Assembly (NCBI RefSeq): GCF_001642995.1
Contig: NZ_LOHS01000200.1
Location: forward strand, 1 to 64,000
DNA length: 64,000 nt
Source: Streptomyces jeddahensis
Lineage (GTDB): Bacteria; Actinomycetota; Actinomycetes; Streptomycetales; Streptomycetaceae
Reading direction: 5' to 3'
Made by a program: the position numbers and the translations under genes. Positions 40,560 through 51,723 of the stretch are shown piece after piece; the stretch's first letter is position 1, and each line of letters opens with the position of its first letter. The notes beneath the pieces are model-generated. The model did not search any database, was not told the DNA's origin, and was given only the letters and a program-made list of their open reading frames with translations.

Positions 40560-43499
40560 TCACCCCGTACGCTGTCCCGCCGCCAGCCGCACGATGTCCA
40601 CCCGGGAGCGGATGCCCAGCTTCCGGTAGACCCGCGTGAGCGTGGCCTCGACCGTCTTGACGCTGATGAACAGCCGGGCGGCGATCTCGCGGTTGGTGGC
40701 GCCTTCCAGTACGAGCGCGGCGACCTGACGTTCCGTCGCGGCGAGAGTGTCGAGCGCCGGGGGAGCGGACCCGGCGAGGCCCGGCCGAGGCTGCCTGCCC
40801 GTTACGGCTGGGCCCACCAGAGTGGGGGACGGGGCGGCCGGTGAGGTGGCGGCGGAGGACACCCCCTCCAGTGCCTCAAGACGCCGTAGCCAGGGCCGCG
40901 CCTTGCAGCGCCTCAGCAGCCGCGCCGTCTCGTCGTACGCGCTCCGCGCCGCCACCGTGTCCGGCGCGACCGCCCGCAGACGGGCGAGCTCGAGGGCCGC
41001 ACGCGCCTCCTCGAGCCCGTATCCCAGCCTCCCGAGGCGGTCCGCCGCGGCGGCCAGCAGCAGCGCAGCGGCCTCCGCTTCACCGTGTGCGGCCACCACC
41101 AGCGCCTCGGCGCGGTCCATGACGGCGAGCACGCTCTCACGCCCGAGCCGGGCCGCGTGGACGCGCGTGGCATCGATGACGTCCTGGGCCTCGGCCAGCC
41201 CGCCGGTCCGTGCCAGTGCCTCCGCCAGGTCGCCGTGCCAGCGGCCGCGGGCGGGATCCGACACGCCGAGGCGGTGCTCCAACTCCCTTACGCGGCGCAG
41301 CGCCTGGGCCGCCGCTGTGTCGTCCCCGGCCACGAGGTGGGCGTGGCCGAGGGCGGCGAGGGCCCGCGACTGGTACATCAGGTCGCCGTCCTCCTCGGCG
41401 CGCCGCACCGCCTCCCCGGCCAGGGCCAGCGCCCGTTCCGCATCACCGCCCGCGGCCTCGGCGAGGGACGCGAACATGGCGGCGGCCCCCTCGCCGATCC
41501 CCGTGTCCCGCGCCAGCCGCAGGCTCTCGTGGGCGAGTTCGAGGGCCCGGCCGCAGTGCCCAGAGCGCAGCTCGGTCTCGGCGAGCCCGCGCAGGAAGTG
41601 CACCTCGCTCTCGGCCATGCCGCGGCGGCGCACCTCGCGGAGCAGCCCGGTGATGGTGGTGCGGGCCTCGGTGAGCCGGTCGCTCATGATCTGCCAGCGG
41701 AATCGGGCCGCGCCCGCGCCGTTGTGGTCGCACGCCACGGCCGGGTCCTGCGGCTCGCTGAGAGCGCGTTCAAGGGTCGCCGGGGCGCCCGGGTGCCCCA
41801 TAAGGGTCTCCATCTGCGCCTGGAAGGCCAGGGCCATGAGTTCCGTACGCCGGTCCGCGGCCTGCGCGGCGAGCCGGGCGGCGCGGGCGGCCTCCGCACG
41901 GCCCTTGTCCATGGCGCCCTCCACCAGCAGCGCCCGCCAGGCAAGTTGGTAGCGCACGAGGGCCAGCAGCCGCGGGTCGTCGCCCGCGTCCGCCAGCACC
42001 TGGGGGAACACGGCGTCGATCCCGGCCATGGCGTGTCCCGCCGTGTCGATCACGACCGTCCAGGCGCGCACGCGGATCTCCGGGTCGGTCGCGCGGTCGA
42101 GGACCTCGCGCGCGACCTCGCGGGCGAGGTCCTGCTCCCCGGAGGTGAGCGCGTCCTCGGCGGCCCGCAGCCGCCGTTCGTCCGCCTCCTGCACGGCGTC
42201 CGGCGGGGTGTGCCGGGCGGCGAGCAGCCCGAGCTGCGCGGCGACCGAGGGGGCGCCGCGGTCCCGGGCCAGGGCTGCCGCCTCGGAGAGCCGGTCGGCG
42301 ACCTGCTGGTCGGTGCCCGGCGTGGCCAGGGCGAGGTGGCGGGCCCGCTCGATCGGATCGGAGGCGGCCGTGGACAGCGCCGCATGGGCGGCCCGCCGCT
42401 CCTGAGGGGACGCCTGTGCGTAGAGCGCCGCCGATATGAGCGGATGCGCGAACCGTATGGCGCCCTCCTGCCCGCCGGATGTCTCCCGGTCCGTCGCCAG
42501 CAGGCCGAGCCGCGCCGCGCGTGCCGTCTCCGCCTCCGCGTCATTCCGGCCCGCGGCGTGCAGCAGCTGCAGCGTGGGGCGCGCACCCGCGCTGGCGACG
42601 AGGAGTGTTCTGCGGGCCTCGGTGGACAGCATGCCGAGCCGGCTGAGGACGAGGGCGCGCAGCGAGGTCGGTACGGGCAGGGGCTCGCCCGGGCGCGGCG
42701 GGGTCGGGCTCTCGGCCAGGGCCCGGCCCAGTTCGAGCGCGAACAGCGGGTTGCCGCCGCTGGTGCGGTGGATGTCCCGGACGGTCGAGCGGGGCAGCCC
42801 CGTATACCCGCGCCGGGTGAGGAGTTCGGAGATTCCGGTGCGGGAGAGCGGTGGCACGCGGAGTGTCAGCGTCTCCGGGAGGGACGCGCGTAGATACCGG
42901 TCGTACGACTGCCCCTGGGGTTCCGTGCCCGTCCGTGCCGCGCAGAGCATGCGTACCGGCATGCCGCCCAGGCGGCGGGCCGCGAAGCCCAGCAGTTCGG
43001 CGCTCGCCGCGTCCAGCCACTGCAGGTCGTCGGCCACGAGCAGCACCGGGCCCCGGGCCGCCAGCGCCCGCAGCACCGACAGCACCGCGAGCCGCAGCGC
43101 GAGTCCGTCGTGGTGCAGCGACGAGTCGCCCCGGCCAGTGAGCGCCGCCTCGAGGGCCGCCCGCTGCGGCGCGGGCAGCTGGCCGGACACCTCGTCCACG
43201 ACGAGGCCCAGGAGGTCGACCAGCGTGAGGAACGGCAGATGGGATTCGGATTCGGTGGCCGCACACCGCAGCACGGTCCGTGCCGTGCCGGCGTATTCCG
43301 CGGCCAGTGTCCGCAACACGGTCGACTTTCCAATTCCGGCCGGGCCGTGCAACAGCACGCTGCCGCCGCGGGAGAGCTGTCCCCGTGCCCGGGCGAGCAG
43401 GTCGTCCCGTCCGGTGACCCGGTCGGCGACCAGGCCGCCGAACCGGCCCGTGACCTGCTCGGGACGGGATCTGGCAGGCTCCTCGGGATCCCGTCGCAT
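40560..43499 (-). CDS. LAL-type LuxR regulator with AAA ATPase domain
   Basis: This 979-residue protein has an N-terminal ATPase with Walker A GPAGIGKST (52-60) and Walker B VLLVADDLQWLD, a long helical-repeat middle, and a LuxR helix-turn-helix at the C-terminus (ERQVAALVLEGATNREIAAR, then VKTVEATLTRVYRKLG). Large ATP-binding LuxR regulators of this kind activate secondary metabolism or sugar genes. ATG 43499 has GAGGGGAG upstream; a start at 43517 would place that site inside the coding region. Target unknown; it is near, but not operonic with, the acyl-CoA synthetases. Confidence 0.88.
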   Translation of the reverse strand: MRRDPEEPARSRPEQVTGRFGGLVADRVTGRDDLLARARGQLSRGGSVLLHGPAGIGKSTVLRTLAAEYAGTARTVLRCAATESESHLPFLTLVDLLGLVVDEVSGQLPAPQRAALEAALTGRGDSSLHHDGLALRLAVLSVLRALAARGPVLLVADDLQWLDAASAELLGFAARRLGGMPVRMLCAARTGTEPQGQSYDRYLRASLPETLTLRVPPLSRTGISELLTRRGYTGLPRSTVRDIHRTSGGNPLFALELGRALAESPTPPRPGEPLPVPTSLRALVLSRLGMLSTEARRTLLVASAGARPTLQLLHAAGRNDAEAETARAARLGLLATDRETSGGQEGAIRFAHPLISAALYAQASPQERRAAHAALSTAASDPIERARHLALATPGTDQQVADRLSEAAALARDRGAPSVAAQLGLLAARHTPPDAVQEADERRLRAAEDALTSGEQDLAREVAREVLDRATDPEIRVRAWTVVIDTAGHAMAGIDAVFPQVLADAGDDPRLLALVRYQLAWRALLVEGAMDKGRAEAARAARLAAQAADRRTELMALAFQAQMETLMGHPGAPATLERALSEPQDPAVACDHNGAGAARFRWQIMSDRLTEARTTITGLLREVRRRGMAESEVHFLRGLAETELRSGHCGRALELAHESLRLARDTGIGEGAAAMFASLAEAAGGDAERALALAGEAVRRAEEDGDLMYQSRALAALGHAHLVAGDDTAAAQALRRVRELEHRLGVSDPARGRWHGDLAEALARTGGLAEAQDVIDATRVHAARLGRESVLAVMDRAEALVVAAHGEAEAAALLLAAAADRLGRLGYGLEEARAALELARLRAVAPDTVAARSAYDETARLLRRCKARPWLRRLEALEGVSSAATSPAAPSPTLVGPAVTGRQPRPGLAGSAPPALDTLAATERQVAALVLEGATNREIAARLFISVKTVEATLTRVYRKLGIRSRVDIVRLAAGQRTG

Positions 43500-43561
43500 G
43501 ACCACCGCTCCCCTCATATCGTGTCCGGGACAATATTAAGCAAAAAGGTTCGAGAACTCGG

Positions 43562-43634
43562 GATGTTGCGGGCGTGAGCGGAATAACAACCCTTCGGCAT
43601 AAGCGATTTCACGATGTTGCCGCATGAATAACAA
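43562..43634. repeat. Direct repeat upstream of the LAL regulator gene
   Basis: GATGTTGC-N11-GAATAACAA (43562-43589) recurs as GATGTTGC-N5-GAATAACAA (43613-43634), in an AT-richer stretch upstream of the LAL gene. It could be a paired activator site. There is no gene between 43518 and 43744. Confidence 0.45.
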
Positions 43635-43744
43635 AGTGTTGCGCGTGGCCGCCGTGTGGCGGATCTCCGGCCCTGCACGACGCCGAACCCCCGCCCGCAC
43701 GACACCGAACCTCCGCCCCGCATGACACCCAAACCCTCGCCGCC

Positions 43745-44683
43745 CTACGGCAGCAACCCCGCCCGCCGTGCCGCCACCACCGCCTCCAGGCGCGTGTGCG
43801 CACCGAGCTTGCGCATGGCCGAACGCAGGTAGCCCTTCACCGTCTCCGGGCGGACGCCGAGATGGTCCGCTGCCGTGGCGTTCGTCGCGCCCGTCGCCAC
43901 GCAGGCGAGGACATCGATCTCCCGCGGCGCCAGGGAGACCGGGGCGCCACGCGGGGGCCATGGGGCACCGCGGCCACCGGGCCCGGCCGATGAGGCGTTT
44001 GAGGCGCCTGCCCCGGGCACGACGGCGGCCCCGCGCTCCCGCGGTCTCGTGGCCGCCGTCGCCAGGCGGGCGCAGGCCGCCAGGAGTTCGGTCCGCAGCG
44101 CAGGGTCGGCGACACGCGGGGCGAGGGCCCGCAGCTCGGCGTGCGCCTCGCGTACCTGTTCCCACGCGGCCGCACCCGCCCCGGATTCCTGCCCCACGTC
44201 GGCCGCCCCCGCCGCCGCGAGCAGCGCGTGCGCCTCCTCACGGACGACCAGCGCCTGCTCCACGTCCCGCGCCGCGGCCACCGCAGCGCCCAGCATCCGG
44301 TCCCCGAGCGGCTGGGCCGAGCGCAGCGCCCCGTACAGAACACCCCGCATCCGGCGGCGTACGACGACGGGCACGGCCAGGACCGAGCGCAGGCCCTCCG
44401 TCTCCACGGCCACGTCGTACTCATGGCTGATCTGCCGCGAGACGCTGTAGTCCGTGACCGCGCACGGGCGGGACAGCGCCAGCGTCTTCCCGCCCAGGCC
44501 GTTGCCCGACGAGACCGCGAGCGCGCGCAGCGCACCGGTCGCCGTGCCGCTCAGCTCACTGATCCGCATGTGCCGCCCACCGGACTCGACCAGCCCGCCG
44601 AACGCGACGGGCAACCCCGTCGCGCGCCGCAGCCGCAGCAGCGCGGCGCGCATCTCCACGCTCCCGACTCCGTCAGACGCCAC
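43745..44683 (-). CDS. GAF-LuxR transcriptional regulator
   Basis: This 312-residue protein has an N-terminal GAF-like sensory domain (about 5-150; GLRSVLAVPVVVRRRMRGVL), a helical linker, and a LuxR-type helix-turn-helix (LAPREIDVLACVATGATNAT then VRPETVKGYLRSAMRKLG). No phosphoacceptor domain exists, so it probably senses a small molecule. It starts at GTG 44683 behind GAAGGGA. It is divergent from the acyl-CoA synthetase pair, which it probably controls; such regulators beside AMP-ligases often respond to the acid or its CoA ester. Confidence 0.82.
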   Translation of the reverse strand: MASDGVGSVEMRAALLRLRRATGLPVAFGGLVESGGRHMRISELSGTATGALRALAVSSGNGLGGKTLALSRPCAVTDYSVSRQISHEYDVAVETEGLRSVLAVPVVVRRRMRGVLYGALRSAQPLGDRMLGAAVAAARDVEQALVVREEAHALLAAAGAADVGQESGAGAAAWEQVREAHAELRALAPRVADPALRTELLAACARLATAATRPRERGAAVVPGAGASNASSAGPGGRGAPWPPRGAPVSLAPREIDVLACVATGATNATAADHLGVRPETVKGYLRSAMRKLGAHTRLEAVVAARRAGLLP

Positions 44684-44703
44684 GCGCTCGTCCCTTCACG
44701 ACC

Positions 44704-44724
44704 CCACCCCCCGTTCGGGGGTGG
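44704..44724. promoter_or_regulatory. Palindrome in the divergent GAF-LuxR / acyl-CoA synthetase promoter
   Basis: CCACCCCC-CGTTC-GGGGGTGG is a perfect 8-bp inverted repeat in the 110-bp gap. It is well placed to be an operator or an RNA hairpin for either gene. Confidence 0.4.
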
Positions 44725-44793
44725 TGAGACCCGCGTCACGGATTAGACGATGTCAGGCAGCTGTCCGGCAATGGTCCGCAACGAGGAGGACGC

Positions 44794-46473
44794 ATGACGG
44801 CGACGACGAGCGCCACGGAGCAGTTCCGCACCGCCCGGGACTTCCTGCTCACGCACCGGGAGGACTACGCCACCGCGTACGAGGGCTTCGTCTGGCCCCG
44901 GCCGGAGTTCTTCAACTGGGCGCTCGACTGGTTCGACGTCATCGCGCGCGGCAATGACAGGATCGCGCTGCACATCGTCGAGGAGGACGGGCAGCGCACC
45001 CGCCTCACGTTCGCGGAGCTGTCGGCCCGCTCCAACCAGGCCGCCAACTGGCTGCGCGCCCAGGGCGTAGGCCCCGGCGACCGCATCCTCGTCATGCTCG
45101 GCAACCAGGTGGAGCTGTGGGAGACGGCCCTCGCCGCGATGAAGCTGCGGGCCGTCGTCATCCCCGCCACACCCCTCCTCGGCCCTGCCGACCTGCGGGA
45201 CCGCGTCGACCGCGGCACCGTGCGGCACGTCATCGTCCGGGCCGGGGACACGGCGAAGTTCGACGACGTGCCGGGGGACTACACGCGGATCGCCGTCGGC
45301 GGCGGCGCCTCCGGCTGGGTCTCGTACGAGGACGCCTACGACGCCTCCGCGTCCTTCGAGCCCGACGGCGTCACCCGCGCCGACGACACCCTCATGCTGT
45401 ACTTCACCTCCGGCACGACCGCCCGCCCCAAACTGGTCGAGCACACCCACGTGTCGTACCCGGTCGGCCACCTGGCGACCATGTACTGGATCGGGCTGAA
45501 GCCGGGCGACGTCCACCTCAACATCTCCTCGCCCGGCTGGGCCAAGCACGCCTGGTCCAACCTCTTCGCCCCGTGGAACGCGGAGGCTACCGTCTTCATC
45601 CACAACTACACGCGCTTCGACGCGGGCCGACTGATGGCCGAGATGGACGAGGCCGGCGTCACCAGCTTCTGCGCGCCGCCCACCGTGTGGCGCATGCTCA
45701 TCCAGGCCGACCTCGGGCAGCTGCGTACGCCGCCGCGCGAGGCCGTCGCCGCCGGAGAGCCGCTCAACCCCGAGGTCATCGAGCAGGTGCGGCGCGAGTG
45801 GGGCGTCACCATCCGCGACGGATTCGGACAGACCGAGACGGCCGTGCAGGTGTCCAACAGCCCGGGGCAGCCGCTGAAGACGGGCTCCATGGGACGGCCG
45901 AGCCCCGGCTTCAAGGTCGAGCTGCTCGACCCCGTCACCGGCGCGCCAGGTGCCGACGAGGGCGAGATCGCACTCGACCTGTCGGCCCGCCCTGTGGGCC
46001 TCATGACCGGCTACCACGGCGACCCTGAGCGCACCGCCGAGGCCATGGGCGGCGGCTACTACCGCACCGGCGACATCGGCTCCCGCGACGCCGACGGCTA
46101 CATCACCTACGTCGGACGGGCCGACGACGTCTTCAAGGCGTCCGACTACAAGATCTCCCCGTTCGAGCTGGAGAGCGCGCTCCTCGAGCACGAGGCGGTC
46201 GTCGAGGCGGCCGTCGTGCCCGCCCCCGACCCGCTGCGGCTGGCCGTACCGAAGGCGTACGTCGTCCTCGCCGACGGATACACGCCGGGACCGGACACCG
46301 CGAAGCTGCTCTTCGAGCACTCGCGCACCGTCCTCGCGCCCTACAAGCGCATCCGCCGCCTGGAGTTCGCGGACCTCCCCAAGACGGTGTCGGGCAAGAT
46401 CCGCCGCATCGAACTGCGCGAACGCACCGCGGCCGGCTCCGCCGACGAGTACCGCGAGGAGGACTTCCGGTGA
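44794..46473 (+). CDS. Acyl-CoA synthetase, medium-chain or aromatic acid type
   Basis: This 559-residue AMP-forming ligase has the P-loop YFTSGTTARPKLVEHTH, WAKHAWSNLFAPW, GFGQTE, TGDIGSRD, and the C-terminal catalytic lysine in KTVSGKIRR. The N-terminal NWALDWFD and overall length match ACSM-type medium-chain and benzoate CoA ligases rather than long-chain FadD. It makes acyl-CoA from acid, ATP and CoA in the cytoplasm. AGGAGG sits 6 bases before the ATG. Operon with the next ligase by GTGA overlap. Confidence 0.86.
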   Translation: MTATTSATEQFRTARDFLLTHREDYATAYEGFVWPRPEFFNWALDWFDVIARGNDRIALHIVEEDGQRTRLTFAELSARSNQAANWLRAQGVGPGDRILVMLGNQVELWETALAAMKLRAVVIPATPLLGPADLRDRVDRGTVRHVIVRAGDTAKFDDVPGDYTRIAVGGGASGWVSYEDAYDASASFEPDGVTRADDTLMLYFTSGTTARPKLVEHTHVSYPVGHLATMYWIGLKPGDVHLNISSPGWAKHAWSNLFAPWNAEATVFIHNYTRFDAGRLMAEMDEAGVTSFCAPPTVWRMLIQADLGQLRTPPREAVAAGEPLNPEVIEQVRREWGVTIRDGFGQTETAVQVSNSPGQPLKTGSMGRPSPGFKVELLDPVTGAPGADEGEIALDLSARPVGLMTGYHGDPERTAEAMGGGYYRTGDIGSRDADGYITYVGRADDVFKASDYKISPFELESALLEHEAVVEAAVVPAPDPLRLAVPKAYVVLADGYTPGPDTAKLLFEHSRTVLAPYKRIRRLEFADLPKTVSGKIRRIELRERTAAGSADEYREEDFR

Positions 46474-48077
46474 CCGGACTGTCGTACGCGCACGGCACGA
46501 GCACGACACCGCTCCTCGGCGACACCATCGGCGCCAACCTCGACCGCGCGATCGCCGCGTACCCCGACCGGGACGCGCTGGTGGACGTCCCCTCGGGACG
46601 CCGCTGGACGTATGCCGAGTTCGGCGCCGCGGTCGACGAGGTGGCCCGCGGACTGCTCGCGAAGAGCGTGGCGAAAGGCGACCGGGTGGGCATCTGGGCG
46701 GTCAACTGCCCGGAGTGGGTGCTCGTCCAGTACGCCACCGCCCGCATCGGCGCGATCATGGTGAACATCAACCCGGCCTACCGGGCCCACGAGCTGGAGT
46801 ACGTGCTCAGGCAGGCCGGGATCTCCCTCCTCATCGCCTCGACCGGCCACAAGACCAGCGACTACCGCGCCCTCGTCGACCAGGTCCGCGAGAACTGCCC
46901 CGCCCTCCACGAGACGGTCTACATCGGCGACCCGACCTGGGACGCGCTCACGGCGGCCGCCGCCTCGGTGACCGACCAGCAACTCGCCGAGCACGCCGCC
47001 GAGTTGAGCTGTGACGATCCCGTCAACATCCAGTACACCTCGGGCACCACCGGCTTCCCGAAGGGTGCCACGCTCTCCCATCACAACATCCTCAACAACG
47101 GCCACTGGGTGGGCCGCACCATCGGCTACACCGAACAGGACCGCGTGTGCCTGCCCGTGCCCTTCTACCACTGTTTTGGCATGGTCATGGGAAACCTGGC
47201 GGCCACATCCCACGGCGCCTGCATCGTGATCCCGGCGCCGTCCTTCGACCCCGCGGCCACCCTCCACGCCGTCGAGCAGGAGCGCTGCACCTCGCTGTAC
47301 GGCGTCCCGACGATGTTCATCGCCGAGCTCAACCACGCCGACTTCGCGACGTACGACCTGAGTTCGCTCCGGACCGGGATCATGGCGGGCTCGCCCTGTC
47401 CCGTCGAGGTGTTGAAGCGGGTGGTGGCCGAAATGCACATGGAGGAGGTCTCCATCTGCTACGGCATGACCGAGACCTCACCGGTGTCCACGCAGACCCG
47501 CCGCGACGACGACCTCGAGCGCCGCACCGGCACGGTCGGCAGGCCGCTGCCGTACATCGAGGTCAAGATCATCGATCCGGTGAGCGGAGTGACGCTGCCG
47601 CGCGGTGAGCCGGGCGAGCTGTGCACCCGCGGCTACAGCGTGATGCTCGGCTACTGGAACGAGCCCGAGCGGACGGCGGAGGCCGTCGACTCCGGCCGCT
47701 GGATGCACACCGGGGACCTCGCGGTGATGCGCGACGACGGCTACGTCCAGATCGTCGGGCGCATCAAGGACATGATCATCCGGGGTGGCGAGAACATCTA
47801 CCCACGTGAGATCGAGGAGTTCCTCTACGGCCACCCCAAGATCGCCGACGTCCAGGTGGTGGGCGTCCCCGACGAGCGGTACGGCGAGGAGGTCCTGGCC
47901 TGCGTCATCCCCCGCGACCCCGCCGACCCGCTCACGCTCGACGAACTCCGCGCGTACTGCCACGAACAGCTCGCCCACTACAAGATCCCCAGCCGCCTCC
48001 GCATCCTCGAATCCTTCCCCATGACGGTGAGCGGGAAGGTGCGGAAGATCGAGCTGAGGGAGGGGTACGGCGCGTAG
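46470..48077 (+). CDS. Second acyl-CoA synthetase (ACSF2/FadD-like)
   Basis: This 535-residue ligase has QYTSGTTGFPKGATLSHHN, FYHCFGMVMGNLA, CYGMTETSPVS, GRIKDMIIRGGENIYPREIE, and the lysine in MTVSGKVRKIE. These motifs are typical of ACSF2-like and MenE-related fatty acyl-CoA ligases. Two ligases of different subfamily in one operon imply two related acids or two steps. The GTG start is preceded by GAGGAGGAC inside the first gene. It is convergent with the GNAT gene, 14 bp away, with no visible terminator. Confidence 0.87.
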   Translation: MTGLSYAHGTSTTPLLGDTIGANLDRAIAAYPDRDALVDVPSGRRWTYAEFGAAVDEVARGLLAKSVAKGDRVGIWAVNCPEWVLVQYATARIGAIMVNINPAYRAHELEYVLRQAGISLLIASTGHKTSDYRALVDQVRENCPALHETVYIGDPTWDALTAAAASVTDQQLAEHAAELSCDDPVNIQYTSGTTGFPKGATLSHHNILNNGHWVGRTIGYTEQDRVCLPVPFYHCFGMVMGNLAATSHGACIVIPAPSFDPAATLHAVEQERCTSLYGVPTMFIAELNHADFATYDLSSLRTGIMAGSPCPVEVLKRVVAEMHMEEVSICYGMTETSPVSTQTRRDDDLERRTGTVGRPLPYIEVKIIDPVSGVTLPRGEPGELCTRGYSVMLGYWNEPERTAEAVDSGRWMHTGDLAVMRDDGYVQIVGRIKDMIIRGGENIYPREIEEFLYGHPKIADVQVVGVPDERYGEEVLACVIPRDPADPLTLDELRAYCHEQLAHYKIPSRLRILESFPMTVSGKVRKIELREGYGA

Positions 48078-48091
48078 TGTCCGGCCTGCCG

Positions 48092-48604
48092 TCAGACGGG
48101 CCTGCGCATGCACACCCGCGGCCACCGGTCGAGGCCGTACTCGGCCTCCGCGGCGCGGATCTTCCGTAAGCCCGGGGTGAGTTCGGCCTCCTCGAGGATC
48201 CGGAAGCCCAGGCGTGCGTAGTAGGGCGCGTTCCAGGGGACGTCGGCGAAGGTGCTGAGGGTGAGGGCCGGCAGGCCTTCGGTGCGGGCCCGTTCGGCGG
48301 TGTGCTCGATGAGCAGCCGGCCGATCCCGCGGCGTGCCGCGCGGGGATGCACGGAGACCTGCTCGATGTACTCGGCGCCGTCGACGGTCGCGCTGAGCAG
48401 ATACGCGACGGGGTCGCCGTCGCCCTCGCCGTCGACGGCCACCCAGGCGCGCCCGGCCCGCCGGAAACGTTCCAGCATTTCCACGGCGGGCGGCTCGTCG
48501 TCGGCGACGGCGGCCATGTCCAGCGCACGGAAGGGTTCGCCGGCGGCGCGCTCGATGTCCTGGAGGAGGGGCAGCTCGGCGGGTGCGGCGAGGCGGATGC
48601 GCAT
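48092..48604 (-). CDS. GNAT-family N-acetyltransferase
   Basis: This 170-residue protein has a GNAT fold. The acetyl-CoA loop is RAARRGIGRLLIEH, preceded by the strand YIEQVSVHP, and the C-terminal YYARLGFRIL is typical. The substrate cannot be told from sequence; amines, amino acids or antibiotics are all possible. No operon partner. Confidence 0.85.
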   Translation of the reverse strand: MRIRLAAPAELPLLQDIERAAGEPFRALDMAAVADDEPPAVEMLERFRRAGRAWVAVDGEGDGDPVAYLLSATVDGAEYIEQVSVHPRAARRGIGRLLIEHTAERARTEGLPALTLSTFADVPWNAPYYARLGFRILEEAELTPGLRKIRAAEAEYGLDRWPRVCMRRPV

Positions 48605-48779
48605 GGGACGAGTATGCGGGTGCCCGGGAATCCGCGCCCCCGCATCGGCGGCTTTCCGGCGGACCCGGAGGACGGACTCAGCGGGCGGGCTGGTCCTCGG
48701 GCCGCGGGGTACCGGTGCAGCGGCCTCGGGCCGTGGCGCTGGTCACGGCGGCTCCGCCTGCCGCCGCGTACCGCTCGGG

Positions 48780-49490
48780 CTACGCCCCCGCCGAATACAG
48801 CTCGTCCGCCCGGCTGTTGACCGGCTGCGGGGTCCCCGTGAGGTCGACGACGAACAGGGGGACGCCCAGTTCGTCGGCGCGGACTCGGGCGTCGGCCACG
48901 TAACCCGACAGTGAGAAGTAGACGGACAGTGCGGACTCGGCCGTACCCGTGAGCCAGAGGCACTCCACGTCGCGCAGCGTCGCAGGCCGCAGGGACGGCT
49001 CCACCTGGGCGACGAGTCCCGTGGCGACGAGCCCGATCCCGGACGAGGTGCGATGCTCGGCGCTGCGGATGTCGCGGTAGCCGAGCCAGCGCAGATACAG
49101 GGCGACGGCGGTGATCGCGTCGCGTGCGGAGCGGATCGTGACCGGCTGGAACGCCGGGCGCGGTGACGAGGAGGTGCGCGGCAGCGGGATGTGGACGGGG
49201 AGCGACGGCGCCGGCCGGCCGTGCGTCGTGGCCCCTTCCGCCACGGGGATCCTGAGCACCGTCCCGCACGCGCATCCCAGCTCCGGCTGCGGCCATTCGT
49301 CCTTGCGGCCGCACGCCTCGCACTGCACGCTCACCCAGTCGTCGGCCCAGGTCCGGTGGGTGACGGGCTGTGGGGCCGAGCGCGCCATGGGCGGCTGGAC
49401 GGGCGCGCCGCATGTGCACGGATACGACGGCGGTGCGTAGAGCTGCTCGCGGCGGCAGACGGGGCACCGCACCGGCACGCTCTCGGCCAT
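48780..49490 (-). CDS. Double zinc-ribbon protein with a possible degraded Mrr-like domain
   Basis: This 236-residue protein begins with two zinc ribbons: PVRCPVCRREQ ... CTCG, and VQCEACGRKDEW ... CACG (residues 6-85). The C-terminal 120 residues (AFQPVTIRSARDAITAVALY, LGYRDI, GIGLVATGLVAQVEP, ALSVYFSLSGYVADARVRAD) follow the order of a restriction-endonuclease-like Mrr fold. The positions where Mrr enzymes have GIDL and QxK read GIGL and QVE, so nuclease activity is doubtful. ATG 49490 has GGAG upstream. No family name comes to mind; it stands alone, divergent from gcl. Confidence 0.6.
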   Translation of the reverse strand: MAESVPVRCPVCRREQLYAPPSYPCTCGAPVQPPMARSAPQPVTHRTWADDWVSVQCEACGRKDEWPQPELGCACGTVLRIPVAEGATTHGRPAPSLPVHIPLPRTSSSPRPAFQPVTIRSARDAITAVALYLRWLGYRDIRSAEHRTSSGIGLVATGLVAQVEPSLRPATLRDVECLWLTGTAESALSVYFSLSGYVADARVRADELGVPLFVVDLTGTPQPVNSRADELYSAGA

Positions 49491-49627
49491 GACCCACTCC
49501 AGAACAGAACTCGCGACGGAACGCAGGAACGCCCTCCCATGGTCCTCCAACCACCCCCGCTGTGACAGCCGGTCGGACGAGTTCGCGCCATGCAGTACCC
49601 CGCTGGATGCCGCCCTGGAGCCGTCTC

Positions 49628-49695
49628 TTGACGCTCCCGGCACTGCCACCTACATTGCATTCCACATAACAGAATATTATTTCCGCTATGTGGAA
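49628..49695 (+). promoter_or_regulatory. gcl promoter with paired 15-bp operator boxes
   Basis: TTGACG (49628-49633), a 17-nt spacer and TACATT (49651-49656) form a good sigma-70 promoter. Just downstream are TTCCACATAACAGAA (49660-49674) and TTCCGCTATGTGGAA (49681-49695), the second a palindrome with perfect TTCC/GGAA ends. Their centres are 21 bp apart, two helical turns. The first box covers the start site, which implies repression. The hyi promoter has the same pair. Confidence 0.7.
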
Positions 49696-49729
49696 TAGGA
49701 GCGTAGACGGCGTCAGTGGCCGCGGAAGA

Positions 49730-49766
49730 ACACTCTTCAGGCCACTCTTCAGGCCACTCTTCGCTG
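49730..49766. repeat. Three tandem copies of a 12-bp unit in the gcl leader
   Basis: CACTCTTCAGGC repeats almost three times in the 5' leader, between promoter and start codon. If read in the gcl frame it would encode HSSG repeats, but the real start lies downstream. Confidence 0.6.
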
Positions 49767-49811
49767 GGCGCGACGGGAGTCCGAATCCCACAGCCGGATC
49801 AGGAGTACTCA

Positions 49812-51581
<1,770 letters not shown>

Positions 51582-51584
51582 CCG

Positions 51585-51636
51585 AGGCCGAGTGCCGAGG
51601 CCGAGTGCCGAGGTCGAGTGCCGAGGTCGAGTGCCG
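51585..51636. repeat. Four tandem copies of a 13-bp unit after gcl
   Basis: GAGGCCGAGTGCC (twice) and GAGGTCGAGTGCC (twice) follow the gcl stop directly, with looser copies up to about 51,670. No function is evident. Confidence 0.7.
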
Positions 51637-51690
51637 GAGGAGCCGACGCCGAGCGTCGAGGCCGAGAGCCGATAGGCGAAGAGGGGGAGT

Positions 51691-51723
51691 CGAGGCCCGC
51701 CGCCCCCGTGCCGGCGGGCCTCG
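51691..51723 (+). terminator. gcl terminator
   Basis: CGAGGCCCGCCG and CGGCGGGCCTCG form a perfect 12-bp stem with a 9-nt loop, 110 bp after gcl and before the convergent glxR end. From 51,724 to 52,011 I see no gene. Confidence 0.75.
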
